From Nelumbo lutea (taxonomy: Eukaryota; Streptophyta; Magnoliopsida; Proteales; Nelumbonaceae), in assembly GCA_022828595.1 (NCBI GenBank), contig JAKGHH010000003.1:102323583-102387582 (forward strand): 64,000 nucleotides of DNA. The letters run 5' to 3'. This document shows, piece after piece, positions 1 through 11,070 of the stretch. Within the stretch, counting starts at the first letter, position 1; each line of letters opens with the position of its first letter. The notes below the pieces were generated by a model, which had not been told where the DNA came from, did not search any database, and saw only the letters and a program-made list of their open reading frames with translations. The translations under genes were made by a program, and so were the position numbers.

Positions 1-61
1 AAACCCGGCTGACTCGGGTTGGTCGGTTTGGTCGGGTTGGGCATTCTTATGAACAGCCCTA
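1..61. mobile_element. Terminus of a hAT-like MITE, cut by the window edge
   Basis: The first 61 bases end in GAACAGCCCTA. Reversed, this reads TAGGGCTGTTCAT followed by runs of CCGACC and CCAACCCG. The same start and GACC-rich body begin the hAT-like MITE at 40461. LTR similarity to the 3' LTR of element A only starts after this point, so the MITE probably sits inside or beside the LTR. The other end lies outside the window. Confidence 0.5.
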
Positions 62-366
62 CCTATCAATTATCTCCCATTATCGCGGAAACGAATCTCA
101 TCATGGCGAGGATCCCGAAACCGCTCCGCGAAACCTGCGAGGACTCCATTATATAAAGGCTCCACCCCCCGGGGGTGCAATGTATGCGTGATTTTCCTGC
201 CCTCAAGCTCTCTACTTTCAAAAGCAATTTTAGCTCGCTACTAGCCTACTGACTTAAGCATCGAAGTGACCTCACTGGGCTAGCATCCCCGGGTTCTTTG
301 ATATCCTTGTAGGTTCAGTCCGCCATCTGTCTGGAAGCCATATCACCTCCAGCAGGGAGCAGCTAG
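62..366 (+). repeat. Partial 5' LTR of element A
   Basis: It matches 3450-3756 of the 3' LTR at clear but diverged identity. It carries the TATA-like TATATAAAGG near 149-158, followed by CTCCACCCCCCGGGGGTGCAATG. The left part of the LTR is missing and replaced by a MITE terminus; the right end stops at AGCAGGGAGCAG, some 15 bases short of the 3' LTR end. Confidence 0.75.
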
Positions 367-842
367 ACCCAGTCGCCTCTTCGGCATGGGCATACAAGTC
401 CCAGTCGCCTCATCGGCATGGGTAGACAAGTCCTAATCGCCTCTTCGGCATAAACAACTCATCTCGTGCCTAAGGTATAGACAGCTTGGGTATAAACCCT
501 ACGATGTCTAGCCCACCTCGCCATATAATAAAAAAGTCGAACCCTAGTAAAGGGACAACTAACATCACCAAGTAGCCCGCATGCAGACAAGTCGGGTAGA
601 TACCCTACAATGTCCACGCACCTCAGGTACATCGTGCGAAGTTACCCCTATTTGTAGTCCAGCTCGGTAGCTTGACAGTTCGGGGTAACCTATACTTATT
701 TGGTTAGTTTTCCAATTAGAGAATTATTTGCACTTGGCAAAAAAGTGTATTTCATTAATGTGAGGAGGTCGTTACTAAAAAAAAAATAGAATTCTCTACT
801 ATAAGCCGAGCTCACAGGCCTGGTATATACAACATTGAAGAT

Positions 843-2594
843 TTAATGCTCTTTGCCCTTGCTCGAGGCCTCAGTAGGAGGATCAACCCTTTCATCAGCA
901 CCGGCCTCTCCGATGTCAAGCAGCTCATCGTTAGTCTCTGCCTTAAAGTCCAGGTCTTCGGTGGCTTCGATGGCCATTTCATCTGTAACCCTCGAGGTGG
1001 TGATACCGCTTAGATCAAGCTACGGAAACTCGTGCCTAGTCAGCCACCAACTGAGCTTGAAGCCCATGCGGTAACCCTCCATCCCGACCTCGATTAGCTC
1101 TCCCTGGAACTCCTCTGAGCTCTTGTACTCTTCAACGACCTTTGCTTTCGACTCTTCCACCGCCTGAAGGAGTACCTCGGTTCGTTCCTTGACATGGGCC
1201 TCGAGGTTCTCGACCTCCCACCTCAACACCGCTTTCTCGGACATCAGCACTGAAATGAGCTCCTTCTGAGCCTGTGCGTCGTTCTTCAACTAGTTGATCT
1301 CACTACGGGCCAAACTCAGCTCGACGTGAGCTTCGCAAGATGAGGACTCAGCTGCAAGAGCCGCTTCAAATGTACGTCAGAGCGTGCACCGTGGAATTCA
1401 CTTGTCAAGAGAACAATAGTTAGTACCAGAAAAGTCTTAAATACAAAATTGAAGAAGTCAAGACGGAACTTACTTACCACCATGCAGTGAGTAGCCGCTC
1501 GAGCTCTGAGCTGAGCGACCAATAGCTCAGCCCAGCTAGCGACCTCTTTGGCATACACCACACTTTTGCTCTTGAGTTGCGTAGTGGAGGGCTGTTCGGA
1601 CTTAGGCACAGTAGCCTGTGGTGACTCGACGCGAGCTCTTTTGGTAGCTCGCTTCTTCTTCTCATTCATCCGGCTAAGCAGTTGATCTGCAACGAGCTTC
1701 ATTGGAGTTGCAGCGAAAGCAGAACGCCAGCAACATTATCAGAAATAAAGAAAAAACTCAAACAAAAATGACCTACCAGAACTCAGGCCAGCCTGCACAA
1801 GCTTGTCTTCAACCACGTAGTCCGCGAAGTTGAGCCCGACCTCCGCCCAAGATTGGAGCACTTCCCTTGTTTTCAGGTCCAGACAGACGGGGGTCCTGAA
1901 TGGCCACCCTCCAATGGGTTGGGAAGGGCCATCCCTCAGTGTTTCAAACCACGAAGTAACCCCTCTTCCAGGACGAAACCCTATTTGGGAGCTCGTGCAA
2001 AAGCTTGTAGCCCGAGCGAGGAGAGAAGTAATAGGTTTGCCTATGCTTGGGAAGGACACAGGAGGCGCTCTTCTTTATGGATAGGATTGAAGAGAAGGTA
2101 TCGAGGTCAAGAGGCAGGTTATAGTCATGAAAAATTGAGATGGTCCCTACTACGTTGCGGATAGAGTTCGGGTGCAATTGGTCTATAGTAATGTTGAAAA
2201 GCTTCAAGACTTCTACAATCAAGGGGTGCAACGGAAGATGAAGACCAACTGTGAGCTGCTCCTCGAAGATCACGATCTCGTTGTGATCATGCTCCCAGGG
2301 GAAGTTGCCTAGCAGAAGACTATAAATGCGGTTGTTCAAAAGATTGTACCGAGCTATCAAGACTTGGAGCATGCCCGTTGTCGTTATCGATGGTCCAAAG
2401 TTTTTTGGCACCCGACCTCGGTGCGAGGTGGATGCCAGATTACTAGAGGCCTCTTGTGCCTCCCAGGGTGACTACACTTCAGGAGGGCAACAGACCATTT
2501 CTAGACCCGAAGTAGCTTCGGTATGACTATTGACCTGGGCCAAGGCACCCACCTCGACCTCATCTAGAAGACTATCAAAACTGAAACTAGACAT
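843..2594 (-). pseudogene. Antisense accessory gene of element A (gypsy-type transposon domain plus coiled coil), decayed
   Basis: The start is ATG at 2592-2594 (MSSFSFDSLLDEVEVG) because element B has a matching start, MSSVDSL, with the same upstream layout. Going downstream there is a leader with one in-frame TAG, then a globular domain (2411-1944) with PLHPLIVEVLKLFNI and LHPNSIRNVVG. That pattern resembles the putative gypsy-type transposon family (PF04195). After a frameshift comes WPFRTPVCLDL, a basic stretch KKKRATKRARVESP, a splice donor at 1477, a coiled coil (1289-1020) ending GFKLSWWLTRHEFP, and an acidic tail ending at TAA 843-845. The acceptor seen in element B has AA in place of AG here. 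Frameshifts and stops mean it is not translatable as is. Its function is unknown. Confidence 0.7.
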
Positions 2595-2762
2595 GAAAAA
2601 GACAAACTGAATCGAAGAGGAGAGCTAAGGAAGACTCACCAAGGAGAAAGACTGAATCGAAAAGAAACACCGAACTGGAAGACTCGAGCTAAAGAGCTTG
2701 AACGCGACCTCAGATCAAAGGCTAATGAACTTATGGCGAAGAAAATGAGTCTCGGGTCCCCC

Positions 2763-2770
2763 TATTTATA
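2763..2770 (-). promoter_or_regulatory. TATA box of the antisense gene in element A
   Basis: The minus strand reads GGCTATAAATAGG about 170 bases before the ATG at 2594. Element B has the same GGCTATAAATAG about 180 bases before its equivalent ATG. Conservation in two diverged elements supports a real antisense promoter. Confidence 0.6.
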
Positions 2771-3061
2771 GCCATTGTACTTGAGAATCAACGGTCGAGA
2801 TCAAATCGATCCGATGACTCCTAAGAAAACCGTTTGCACGACCCCCGAGGTTGAAATCGGTTTAGAGCATTTTTTACGTCCGCATAGTTTGTAGATCGCA
2901 TGACGTCCTCGCGTAAACCAGACACGACCCGGGTTATCCTTGGTTGAGCTGAGTATATGAACTGGTCCGACCAACGATTCGCCCGCCAAAATGGCCTGGA
3001 CCTCGAGCCAAATCCACTTGTCACATCATGAACTCCCCGCACCAGGTCAGGACCCCTAGCT

Positions 3062-3078
3062 CAAGGAGTGGGGGGCAA
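3062..3078 (+). other. Polypurine tract of element A
   Basis: The tract CAAGGAGTGGGGGGCAA lies directly before the LTR start TGATGAAGGG. Element B has the near-identical AGGGAGTGGGGGGCAA before its 3' LTR. It is the expected plus-strand priming site. Confidence 0.7.
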
Positions 3079-3079
3079 T

Positions 3080-3773
3080 TGATGAAGGGTGATTTGGCCC
3101 GACCTTGTAACAGGGGGACACGTGGACACGACCTGACTAATAGATGATAGCTCAGCATGACCAGCCCGCAGCAGAACAACCTCGAGTACCCAACTCCCCC
3201 GGGCTAAAGTGAACTTGAGACAAGGTCACCTCGAAACAAGATCACCTCGGTACCAGATCGCAACAGGAATACCTCGATGCCAAGGCACTTCAACACTCCA
3301 TCCAGTTCGGGACTTAAAGGCATCAGCTCGGGGATACCGACGTGCCACTGTGAGGATCCCGAAAATCTCTCCAACAGTTCCCGGACTACACGGGATCACA
3401 CCATGTAACAACTAGCGTCATCTCCCCCGATCGATTCGGGCGGACTCGATAAACCCTATCAGTTATCCCCCATTATCGCAGAAATGGATCTCATTGTGAC
3501 GAAGATCCTGGAACTGCTCCGCGAAACCCACGAGGACTCCATTATATAAAGGCTCCACCCCCCGGGGGTGCAATGTATGCGTGATTTTCCTGCTCTCAAG
3601 CTCTCTACTTTCAAAAGCAATTTTAGCTCGCTACTAACCTACTGACTTAAGCATCGGAGCGACCTCACCAGGTTAGCATCCCCGGGTTCTCTGATATCCT
3701 TGCAAGTTCAGTCCGCCGTCCGTCTGAAAGCCAGATCACCTTCAGCAGGGAGCAGATAGATCGCGCTACATCA
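3080..3773 (+). repeat. 3' LTR of element A
   Basis: It begins TGATGAAGGGTGATTTGG after the polypurine tract and ends near CGCGCTACATCA, like the 5' LTR end of element B (CGCGCACCATCA). The TATA-like TATATAAA is at 3543-3550. Length is about 694 bases. Open frames inside it on both strands are chance and show no domain. Confidence 0.75.
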
Positions 3774-3963
3774 AATATGTTTTCTCTACATTCATCTAAA
3801 TTAAAATGAAACACAAAAGATCAGAACATCAATTACAAATAAAATTTAAAAATCTACTATCCATTCAAAATTTTTGAGTCAAATACATTTTAGTTTCAAA
3901 TTGATAAATTGTTGGTTTATACAAGAGATGTTCCATTCACGATGCCATTGGAAGATTTTCAAA

Positions 3964-4743
3964 TCAAGACAGCATGCCTATTCTACTACTAGGACTGCTA
4001 CTTCCTTCAAAACCATCCACAAGTAAGCCCTTATGCCTACCATGCCTGCTATTTCCTTTAGAACCTTCCACAAGTAAGCTCTTATGCCTTCCACACTTTG
4101 GCGATTTCTGTGTTGGTGGTATCTACACAATCAGGTAAGTTAGATTTTCAAACACAATTGGAAAAGAGTTCTAAACAATGTAAAATAACTAAGAAGAGTT
4201 CATGTAACTAAGTGCTGAGTACTGACCTAAAGAGAGGAAAAAAGAAGATAAGAGTTTAATGGTGTTCACGATGATAAAATACTATAAATAAGCTCAAGAT
4301 TGAACATTTTAGTGTATTACCTTATACCAATTTGTTATTAGTTCACTACTAAGGGAAACAAAGAAAACAATATAATGTCATCATGTATACAAGAAAGCAA
4401 AAGTAACCTACAAATCTCGTAAAATTTGCAAGATAGTGGAGGCTGAAATTATAATATATATTAAAAAGGGATAGAATTAAGATGTAAAGAATAGTAATCC
4501 ACAAAATTCAAAATTTTACTTACTTTTTATTCTTCATATACATAGTCCTCTGTCATAACAATGCTAGGTTTGACACTTGGGGGTGAACGAAGCAAATCTT
4601 GGGCCTCTTCCCAAGTAACCTCTTTTGGATCCAATGTTTTGACTCCTTTTCATGGGTTGCAACACCAGACCCCCATTTGTCCAAATCCCATTCTTCTTAG
4701 TTTTACGCCAGTTAATGTCCCCATCAGCTGAACTTAAGTGTTC
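3964..4743 (-). pseudogene. Two candidate exons of an unrecognised host gene
   Basis: Exon one (4743 to 4524) has an acceptor CTCTGTAG and a donor AAAAAGTAAG. Read with two frame changes it gives HLSSADGDINWRKTKKNGIW, then WGSGVATHEKES, then KEVTWEEAQDLLRSPPSVKP and IVMTEDYVYEE followed by TAA. Exon two (4122 to 3964) has an acceptor TTGTGTAG and reads PTQKSPKCGRHKSLLVEGSKG, then a near-repeat GRHKGLLVDGFEGSS, ending MLS and TGA. Codon-like texture and splice signals suggest an old gene 3' end, but I recognise no family. The frame changes make it non-functional. The two exons may not belong to one gene. Confidence 0.35.
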
Positions 4744-5488
4744 CTACAGAGTATTCAAGTGAGGATCTGTGCTTCCCTTTAGTGACTGAAGAAGGGTAGA
4801 GTAACATTAGAAAAGGCAGATGTCATAAAAATGTCATTCCTAACATTTTTAACAGCCCTCAAAGTCCTTTATGCCTTTTCTTTTCTAATCATCTTTTCTT
4901 TTTCCCTTCAGAAATTCTACATGGTGATGGAAGAAAAAAGCTCCTGTGTTATTGAGATATTCTACTTAAAAACTCTCCAGTGTTGTATAGTGAGAAATAA
5001 TTAGCATTTTACAAGATCTTCTTTTGCCCAACATTTGCACCTCAATTCAGCATCAACCACATTGAATCAATTGACTAAACTAATCAAGATTCACAAACAT
5101 TTAGTAAAATAAGTAATTGAAACTTGACAAAACAACTTATATCCCTGTATCAATCTATGAGAATAATAAAATAGTCAATTGAAACTTGACAAAAACACTT
5201 AAAGAGATGATTGGTAGATTCTCCTCCATTCGGATTCACAAACATTTAGTAAAACAAGTAATTAGATAAATGAACATTTAACTTGTCAAAATAGGGCAGA
5301 AAACAAACTTTCACTGTCAAATTGATGGAAATAATAGCTGAAATATTCCCACTTTAAGAAGCAACAAACACAGAAAAGAAAAAGTGATGAAAAATTGTTT
5401 GAACACCAAAGCAATCTAAAATTTATTATTTTTAAAAAAACTCTTTTACCCATGTAAATTCCAAGTCATCATCATGAGTAGAATATAC
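4744..5488. other. No gene seen
   Basis: AT-rich sequence with A-runs and no long coding texture. It could be intron between the exon remnants on either side, which lie on the same strand, but nothing proves they are one gene. Confidence 0.4.
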
Positions 5489-6040
5489 CTGTATGAACAT
5501 TAAGCCCTTGGGCACCAAAGAAACAAGTAGCTATTTCAAAGGTAGACACATTATTACCCTAGCTTGCAAGAGCAGCAAAAGTTGCATATCGGCAAGTACT
5601 CAATGTCATATTATCTTCAGCTCCTATAAGGTAGTGAATGTACAAAATGCTAGCATTCATACATCTCCTACAACTACTCTCCTCTGAAAGAGGTAACTTG
5701 CAGTTTCTCTGTGACATCCTCAAAGTTTGGAGATTCTAGCATCTGCATGACAGTTATTCGGCTCAACACTCATAAGTGACTGGGATTTTTGTACCAAGTG
5801 CACAAAAGACTGTTGCATTTGATGGAACACCATATAGTTCCAGGGTCTCTAATACGGAATGGAGGAAGATGTCAGACAATCCTGAAGGAACCCCAAGGTT
5901 GCTTGACATGCTAGCATAGCGAGCAATAGATACTGCCACAAAGGCATTGATATAACAAAAACACTTTCCTCTGTCACCTTTGTTGGAGCAAGCAGAGGAC
6001 ACTAGTGTTAAATTTGACCCACTCAAATCAAGTGGACAAT
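5489..6040 (-). pseudogene. SPARK-ectodomain exon of a receptor-like kinase (At1g49730-like), pseudogene
   Basis: The exon keeps an acceptor (CTTGCAG before 6040) and a donor (CAG|GTATATTC after 5489). It translates as CPLDLSGSNLTLVSSACSNK..GKC, then NLGVPSGLSDI, LETLELYGVPSNATVF, GTKIPVTYEC, MQMLESPNFEDVTE, CRRCMNASILYIHYLIG, LSTCRYATFAALAS and FEIATCFFGAQGL. Spaced cysteines and this order fit the SPARK extracellular domain found in plant receptor kinases of the At1g49730 type. It is broken by a TGA plus a one-base loss after YEC, a one-base gain near DVTE, and a TAG after ALAS. No signal-peptide exon or kinase exons were found alongside. Family membership is from memory of the domain. Confidence 0.65.
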
Positions 6041-7559
6041 CTGCAAGAATATTAAGAAATGAACTTGTAAGATATTCACGTACTTAACTGTATTATAGTC
6101 AATTGGTGCCACAAACTATCATGCAAATAACTATTGCAATGAAGAGATAATTCCTAAATGGATAAATTGATGAATGTTACTTGCTGCACTAAAAGTTCTT
6201 TTTTTTTTTTTTTTAATTTGGACAAATTAAGGGGATGAAATCACATGGAAGGAAGAGTTTAGATGAATGTTCATGGTGCATTCCATCTATGTGGCCTTAG
6301 CAAGAGGGGCATCAAAGGCAGTTGAGACTGATTATGTGTGGGGTTTTCTTGTTCTTGCTAGGTCAATGGCTTCATGCACATATTGATAAGGTTCCCACAA
6401 TCAATCACTTAAATATTAGAGGTCTCCCCACATCATCTTTCCCTTGAATTAGTAAATGCCCAATCTCTTCTACATTATGGAAATTCTATTTTATTTTTCA
6501 TACGAATTGGGTTAGATTCAACTTCTTTAAATCTGTGCTCTGTTCCAAGAACCCTTGCTCTCTAGTAAGTAGGGAAAATGTTTACCTTCCAGGCAGCCTT
6601 AGTCTCTAGCAAAATTTGCTAATGATTTAGATGACCCTTGCGTCCATTTGAACAAGATGTTCAAATCATTTAAAAGTATCTTACTTCCCAAGTGAAGTGC
6701 AATTAGATGCCAAGGTCCTGATTGCAGGCCCTCATCCAATCTGTAATTACTTGAGAATCTCCTTTCACTACTACCTTGTTATGTCCTGGTGAACAACCTA
6801 GCGAAACTTCATCTAAGTCTAGATGGAATCTGCAATATTTATCTATGACAAGGATAAGCAATCATCCATAAATGTCCAGATCCCACTTTTAAAAGAAATT
6901 ATTTATTTGGTTTGCTTAAAATCCTTGAAAACCTGTGCCCAAAAGAAAGTAGACGTTATAGTTCTCTTTCACAAACTCCAATTGATTAATGTGCAATCAT
7001 TCTTCTCCACCCAAATATTAAGCATATTTTTTTTTATTTATAGTCCTTAGAGAGGAAAAAGAACTACCCTTAGAGGGCTTCTAGTGCTTCAAATTGTTAA
7101 ATAGTGTATTCTCTTAGCTCCAATCAGATTAATGTACATATGCATCTATTGTAAATGAATTAAAGTACATAACTGATTCATGCTATATTTGGTGTGTTTC
7201 TGTGTCATTACCCTTAAACTGGACACTTATGAGATTCATGTTAGTTTAGAATGTTCTTAATCGTTGGATAGACTTGGGAAAGTTTATCCTGCCAAGACTG
7301 ACACTAATATGTTGCCAAGTGGTTAGGTTAGCTTGTCTCAACTGCCAAGGTTAGACTTGAAGCACGTGTAGTGTATGTTTGTTTGAAACACTGAACCCAA
7401 ACCTTTTTCTAGTTATGCCCTGGACCTTGGAGATTGGTGAGAAAAACTGGAAAGCTAGACCTAATCCCTAGACTCGATTATGGTACTACACTTGGTGTCA
7501 GAATGGGTTGTCTTTGATATGCCAATCAGTGAGATCCTTTTGGGGTCAAAAATTGAGTA
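6041..7559. other. No gene seen
   Basis: Mixed AT-rich sequence with short chance frames on both strands (for example 6823-7050 and 7508-7735), none with recognisable domains or splice structure. A poly-T run of 18 lies near 6200. Confidence 0.4.
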
Positions 7560-8730
7560 TGTTGGGGTATTCTGAGAATTCACTCGAGTGGGTAATAATA
7601 GTGATAGGATCAGCCCCTTTGTCGAACAAAGTGAATGATCAGGACTGTACTCTCTCTAACGGAAACCAAAACTATCAACAGAGAGTGCAATACTGCACCT
7701 TGCAGCCAAGGGAGAGGTCCTCCCTTGTCAGGTAGTGTTTGATTATTAAGGGCTAAGTGGTTAAGTGTAAGACCATTTAGGGCTGATGGGCTAATCTCAC
7801 TTAAGACCATTGTCCTTGATCCTTCATAGGATGGCTGGAATCAGAGACCATTTAGTGTAAATGTTGGGCCCATTAAGAGCCTATACTGATGGACTCAGGG
7901 GTTCACTGTGTTTGATAGTGAATTTGACCAGTCTTTTTCACATAAGCTGGGTTGAACCCATATGGGCTTATGTGAGGTCATTGTTGGGGTCCCACACCTA
8001 CAAAGAGAGTCAAATTGGCCAATCACTAAAAGGGGATGTGAGCTACTTGTTAAATGAGCCTAAGGCCCATGATTAATTAGATTAATCAAGGTATCACATG
8101 ATAGCTTAAAGCAGTCATGTGACATGGGCGAATATGGGTATGGATATGGGCTTAGATCAGCAATAGGATAAGAGGATAACTCTTATCCACTTAAAGAGTC
8201 CAAATCCAAATAAAGATTTGGATTATGAATCACCTAATTGGATTAGGAAAGTTGATCCTTAAGGCTTATAAATAGAGGAGGGTGAATTGCTCTAGAGATC
8301 ACCTTTCTGCTCTCAGTTTTCTCCCTCTACTCTTGCTGCACAAACCCTAGTTCGTTCTCCATCTGGTGACTAATCTTGATCGGTCTTGGTTTTTGATTTT
8401 TGCAAGAAAAATCAGATTTGCATCGTGCTCACAACCCTTGCTCGATCCAAGCTGTTGGGTTGCAATTCTTGCTGAAGGACTATGTTGTTGAATCGGCTTC
8501 AATTCAAGCTGCACCATCTTCAGTGGAAGCTAGCTTTGGTATCCTCTTTGGGCATGAACACCCACTTTGGGAACTACTTGTGTGGAACCGATATCAGGCA
8601 TTCTTCTCCCTTTCTTTTGGTTTTAGATCTGGTCCGGTTCGGTGCAAAAACAATCCTTGAAAAATGCAGTTTTTCTAAAATTGGGAACGCGATTCCTAGA
8701 AGGGAAAGAGAAATATTTGAAATTTAATCC
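7560..8730 (+). repeat. Possible LTR-like element, no coding part
   Basis: The stretch starts TGTTGGGGTATTCTGAG and contains TATAAATAGAGGAGGG at about 8268. A pyrimidine-rich leader CTCTCAGTTTTCTCCCTC, ACAAACCCTAGTTCG and CTGGTGACTAATC follow. TATA plus such a leader is common in plant LTRs and also in plant promoters. No primer-binding site, polypurine tract or second copy was found, and the short frames at 7861-8076 and 8400-8727 have no known domain. Confidence 0.25.
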
Positions 8731-9700
8731 TTCCATCCAGCATGGTTCGGCCATCCATATGATGAATTTCCCCTTCCTTCACAAATAGGCTTTATCATTG
8801 GAGTGAACTCAGAGAGAAAGGCTAGAAGGGAAATCAAACCATGAAATCTATGTTATTTGAGACAACTTTTCCCCCCTTGCACAAGGAGTAACCATGTGAG
8901 GTCCAATGGGGGTGTTAAGCAAAGCTATAGTATGGACTGTGCAGACAAGTGGAATGCCAGGATCTTCTTAAACAAGAATTGTTCGGTGGGTGCACTGGTT
9001 GATCTTATTACTATCAGGGTGGCTCAGTGTAAATTCAAAAGAAATTCAGAGCCTTTTCTAATGATGATATGGTTAGATCCTTAAAGTCTGGTGGGGCTAA
9101 ATCGTCAACTCAAAAAGTTACACCACAAGTATGGACCATGGAGTGTTCAAGATGAATTTTAATAGCCACTCAATAGGGAACCTAAGAGCCTAAAGAGTTG
9201 ACATAGGTAGATAATCATGGTGTTTTATGGCCCCATTGGCCAAAACTATTTGAAGGCAGAGATTCCGAGGGTGAAAGGGAAGAAGTTATTCAGCAATTTG
9301 GGCGTTCGCTTTATTTTACAGTTTGAGATAGTCCACCATTAAGACATTGCTGGTAGCCATCCAAATGGGGTAGTCTTCAATGGAACCAAAGTTTGTGACA
9401 ACCTAACCAATGTGAATCCAAATTCCCCACCCCCAAAACCATAAAGTCAACAGATGTATGCAATAACACCCTTTCCACCTCATCTTTGTGACTTTGTTCT
9501 CATTGTTAGCAATATCAACTTCCTCCCTTGAGCAATTTCTCACTAAAGCTTTTTTTCGTTTCTCTTGCTATGAGGATTGCAAAGAGATGTGAGTACTCCC
9601 ACCAATACACATGGAAAAAATAAAATGACCAGATATGGAACTTGAAAATAACACATAATGCCTATAATTTTTCAAGAAAAAAAGGAGTAGGGAACACCAA
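8731..9700. other. No gene seen
   Basis: Unique-looking sequence. One plus-strand frame at 8857-9084 has no recognisable domain. Confidence 0.4.
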
Positions 9701-10132
9701 GGGGGTGTTCTACAACTTGAATTGTTTTTCTTGTTGTCAGTTCCAAAAACAAATCAAAACCATATTGTTTGAAAACATATTATTTCTTAAAACAAAAACA
9801 CAAAACATGTTCTCAAGGGGGTGTCTTCTACTTTCAAAATTGAAACCAAAAATATGTTCTTGAATTTGGCTGGAAAACATGTTTTGTCTAATTATTCAAC
9901 ATCATATTCCATAAATCGTATAATTTTTATACTAGATAACTATAAATTTTGTTTTTGTTTTAAAAAGCCAACATTTTGTTGGTTTTCAAAAACATGTAAT
10001 GTTCTTTGAAACATAACCAAATTGTTTTTCCCTTTGAAAACAAAACTAGAGTTCAAGAACATGTTTTTTTGTTGATGTGGCAATTCCAAAAACAAATGAA
10101 AACAAAAGCATTCATGTTGTAGAATGCCCCCC
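9701..10132. mobile_element. MITE with GGGGGTGTTCTACAAC ends
   Basis: The left end reads GGGGGTGTTCTACAACTTGA. The right end, reversed, reads GGGGGGCATTCTACAACATG, and imperfect pairing continues inward for about 50 bases. The interior is AT-rich with repeated AAAACATGTT motifs, and an internal GGGGGTGTCTTCTAC at about 9819 suggests partial nesting. No target duplication was clear, so the superfamily is open. Frames inside are chance. Confidence 0.55.
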
Positions 10133-10910
10133 AAAATGTGCATATTTTATCTTCCAATAATAACTAAGGCTCTCAAGGACAAAGAATTCAATTCTTCTTG
10201 TCAAGTTATGGAGGTAAACAGATCAGACTTAAGAGGTAGATGGCTCATTGTCAAGGTGGTTCAATTGACCGTGGCTTTCCCCCTGGCATGGTGCGCAGGA
10301 CAAATCCAATGTTTGGAGGGCTAGGAGGTCAAAAGTGATGAGGTGGGTCATAACACTAAAATCAACCCCCACCCCCATGGGGCGCCACTACCCCCCTTAC
10401 ATCTTAACGAACTCCAAACTTATGGCAGTAGATTACCTCTCATGAAGATAGCATTCAGCTAGTCCAGAGTCAAAACTTTAGCAAAGCAAGTTGTACAAGT
10501 TCTATCAAGATGATGTTTTATCTCACAATAGCAATAAGCGTGTAAAATAATATGAAGAAAGCAAGAAAATAGAACTTTCGTTCTATGAATCAGAGTAGAT
10601 GCAGAGTATAACAGCACATAAACAACCTTAGCCATAACTGAAGGAACTTCATCAAACCATATGGTGTTTCATTACTAGGACCAATATATCTGATCTTGAA
10701 GGATTCTTGGACACTAAACTAAAATCCACATTAATAAATAATTAGACTATGCAAGTCAAAACAATTGTTTCATCAACTTATGTTTTCAACTTCAACAACT
10801 CTGCCCAAAGCTTGAAGTTCTTCCATAGGTATAGAGAAGAGCTAGTGAATTGGACCATATGCAATTTATCCAAACATTAGAACATAGTCAAAACCCAGAA
10901 GCACTACAAT
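10133..10910. other. No gene seen
   Basis: No domain or convincing exon in either strand. The plus frame 10124-10324 is short and unrecognised. The region adjoins a kinase remnant on its right, so further decayed kinase sequence is possible. Confidence 0.35.
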
Positions 10911-11066
10911 ATATAAGAAGATTAAACCAAGGAGCACTATAATATCCATGAAGAGTGACAATATTCCGATGCTTTATATCCCTCATTGCCTTCAGCTCCC
11001 TTTGAAATCCTCATTCACGATTTGCATTACCCTTGTTTAGTCTTTTAATGACAAAGACCAAGAAAT
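10911..11066 (-). pseudogene. Receptor-like kinase fragment (kinase N-lobe)
   Basis: The minus strand reads VFVIKRLNKGNANRE, an in-frame TGA, then GFQRELKAMRDIKHRNIVTL and HGYYSAPWFNLLIY. This is subdomains II-IV of a plant receptor-like kinase, with the VxxK lysine strand, the alpha-C glutamate in RELKAM and the IKHRNIVTLHGYY strand. It is cut at both sides: to the right it meets gypsy reverse-transcriptase sequence, to the left similarity fades after LLIY. It is a non-functional scrap. Confidence 0.65.
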
Positions 11067-11070
11067 CATG

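Larger units (their letters stand above)
62..3773 (+). mobile_element. Element A: Ty3/gypsy Tat-like LTR element lacking gag-pol
   Basis: Two direct repeats (62-366 and 3080-3773) flank about 2.7 kb holding no gag, protease, reverse transcriptase or integrase. The internal part resembles the post-pol region of element B: spacer motifs AGTCGCC..TTCGGCATGGG, then a gene on the opposite strand, a purine-rich tract and the 3' LTR. The 5' LTR loses similarity at about 366, just before where its last bases and the primer-binding site should be, so the deletion ran from the LTR end to behind pol. Family assignment rests on the LTR start TGATGAAGGG.GATTTGGCCCGACC, shared in form with element B and the solo LTRs at 58-61 kb. 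It could only have moved by using proteins of a relative. Confidence 0.75.

Noticed and set aside
3209..3415. Open frames on both strands within the LTR of element A
   Set aside because: They lie inside a non-coding LTR and have no counterpart in the other LTRs.
7861..8660. Plus-strand frames that might form a small gene behind a TATA box
   Set aside because: No domain, no splice structure and no homologue recognised; kept only as a possible LTR.
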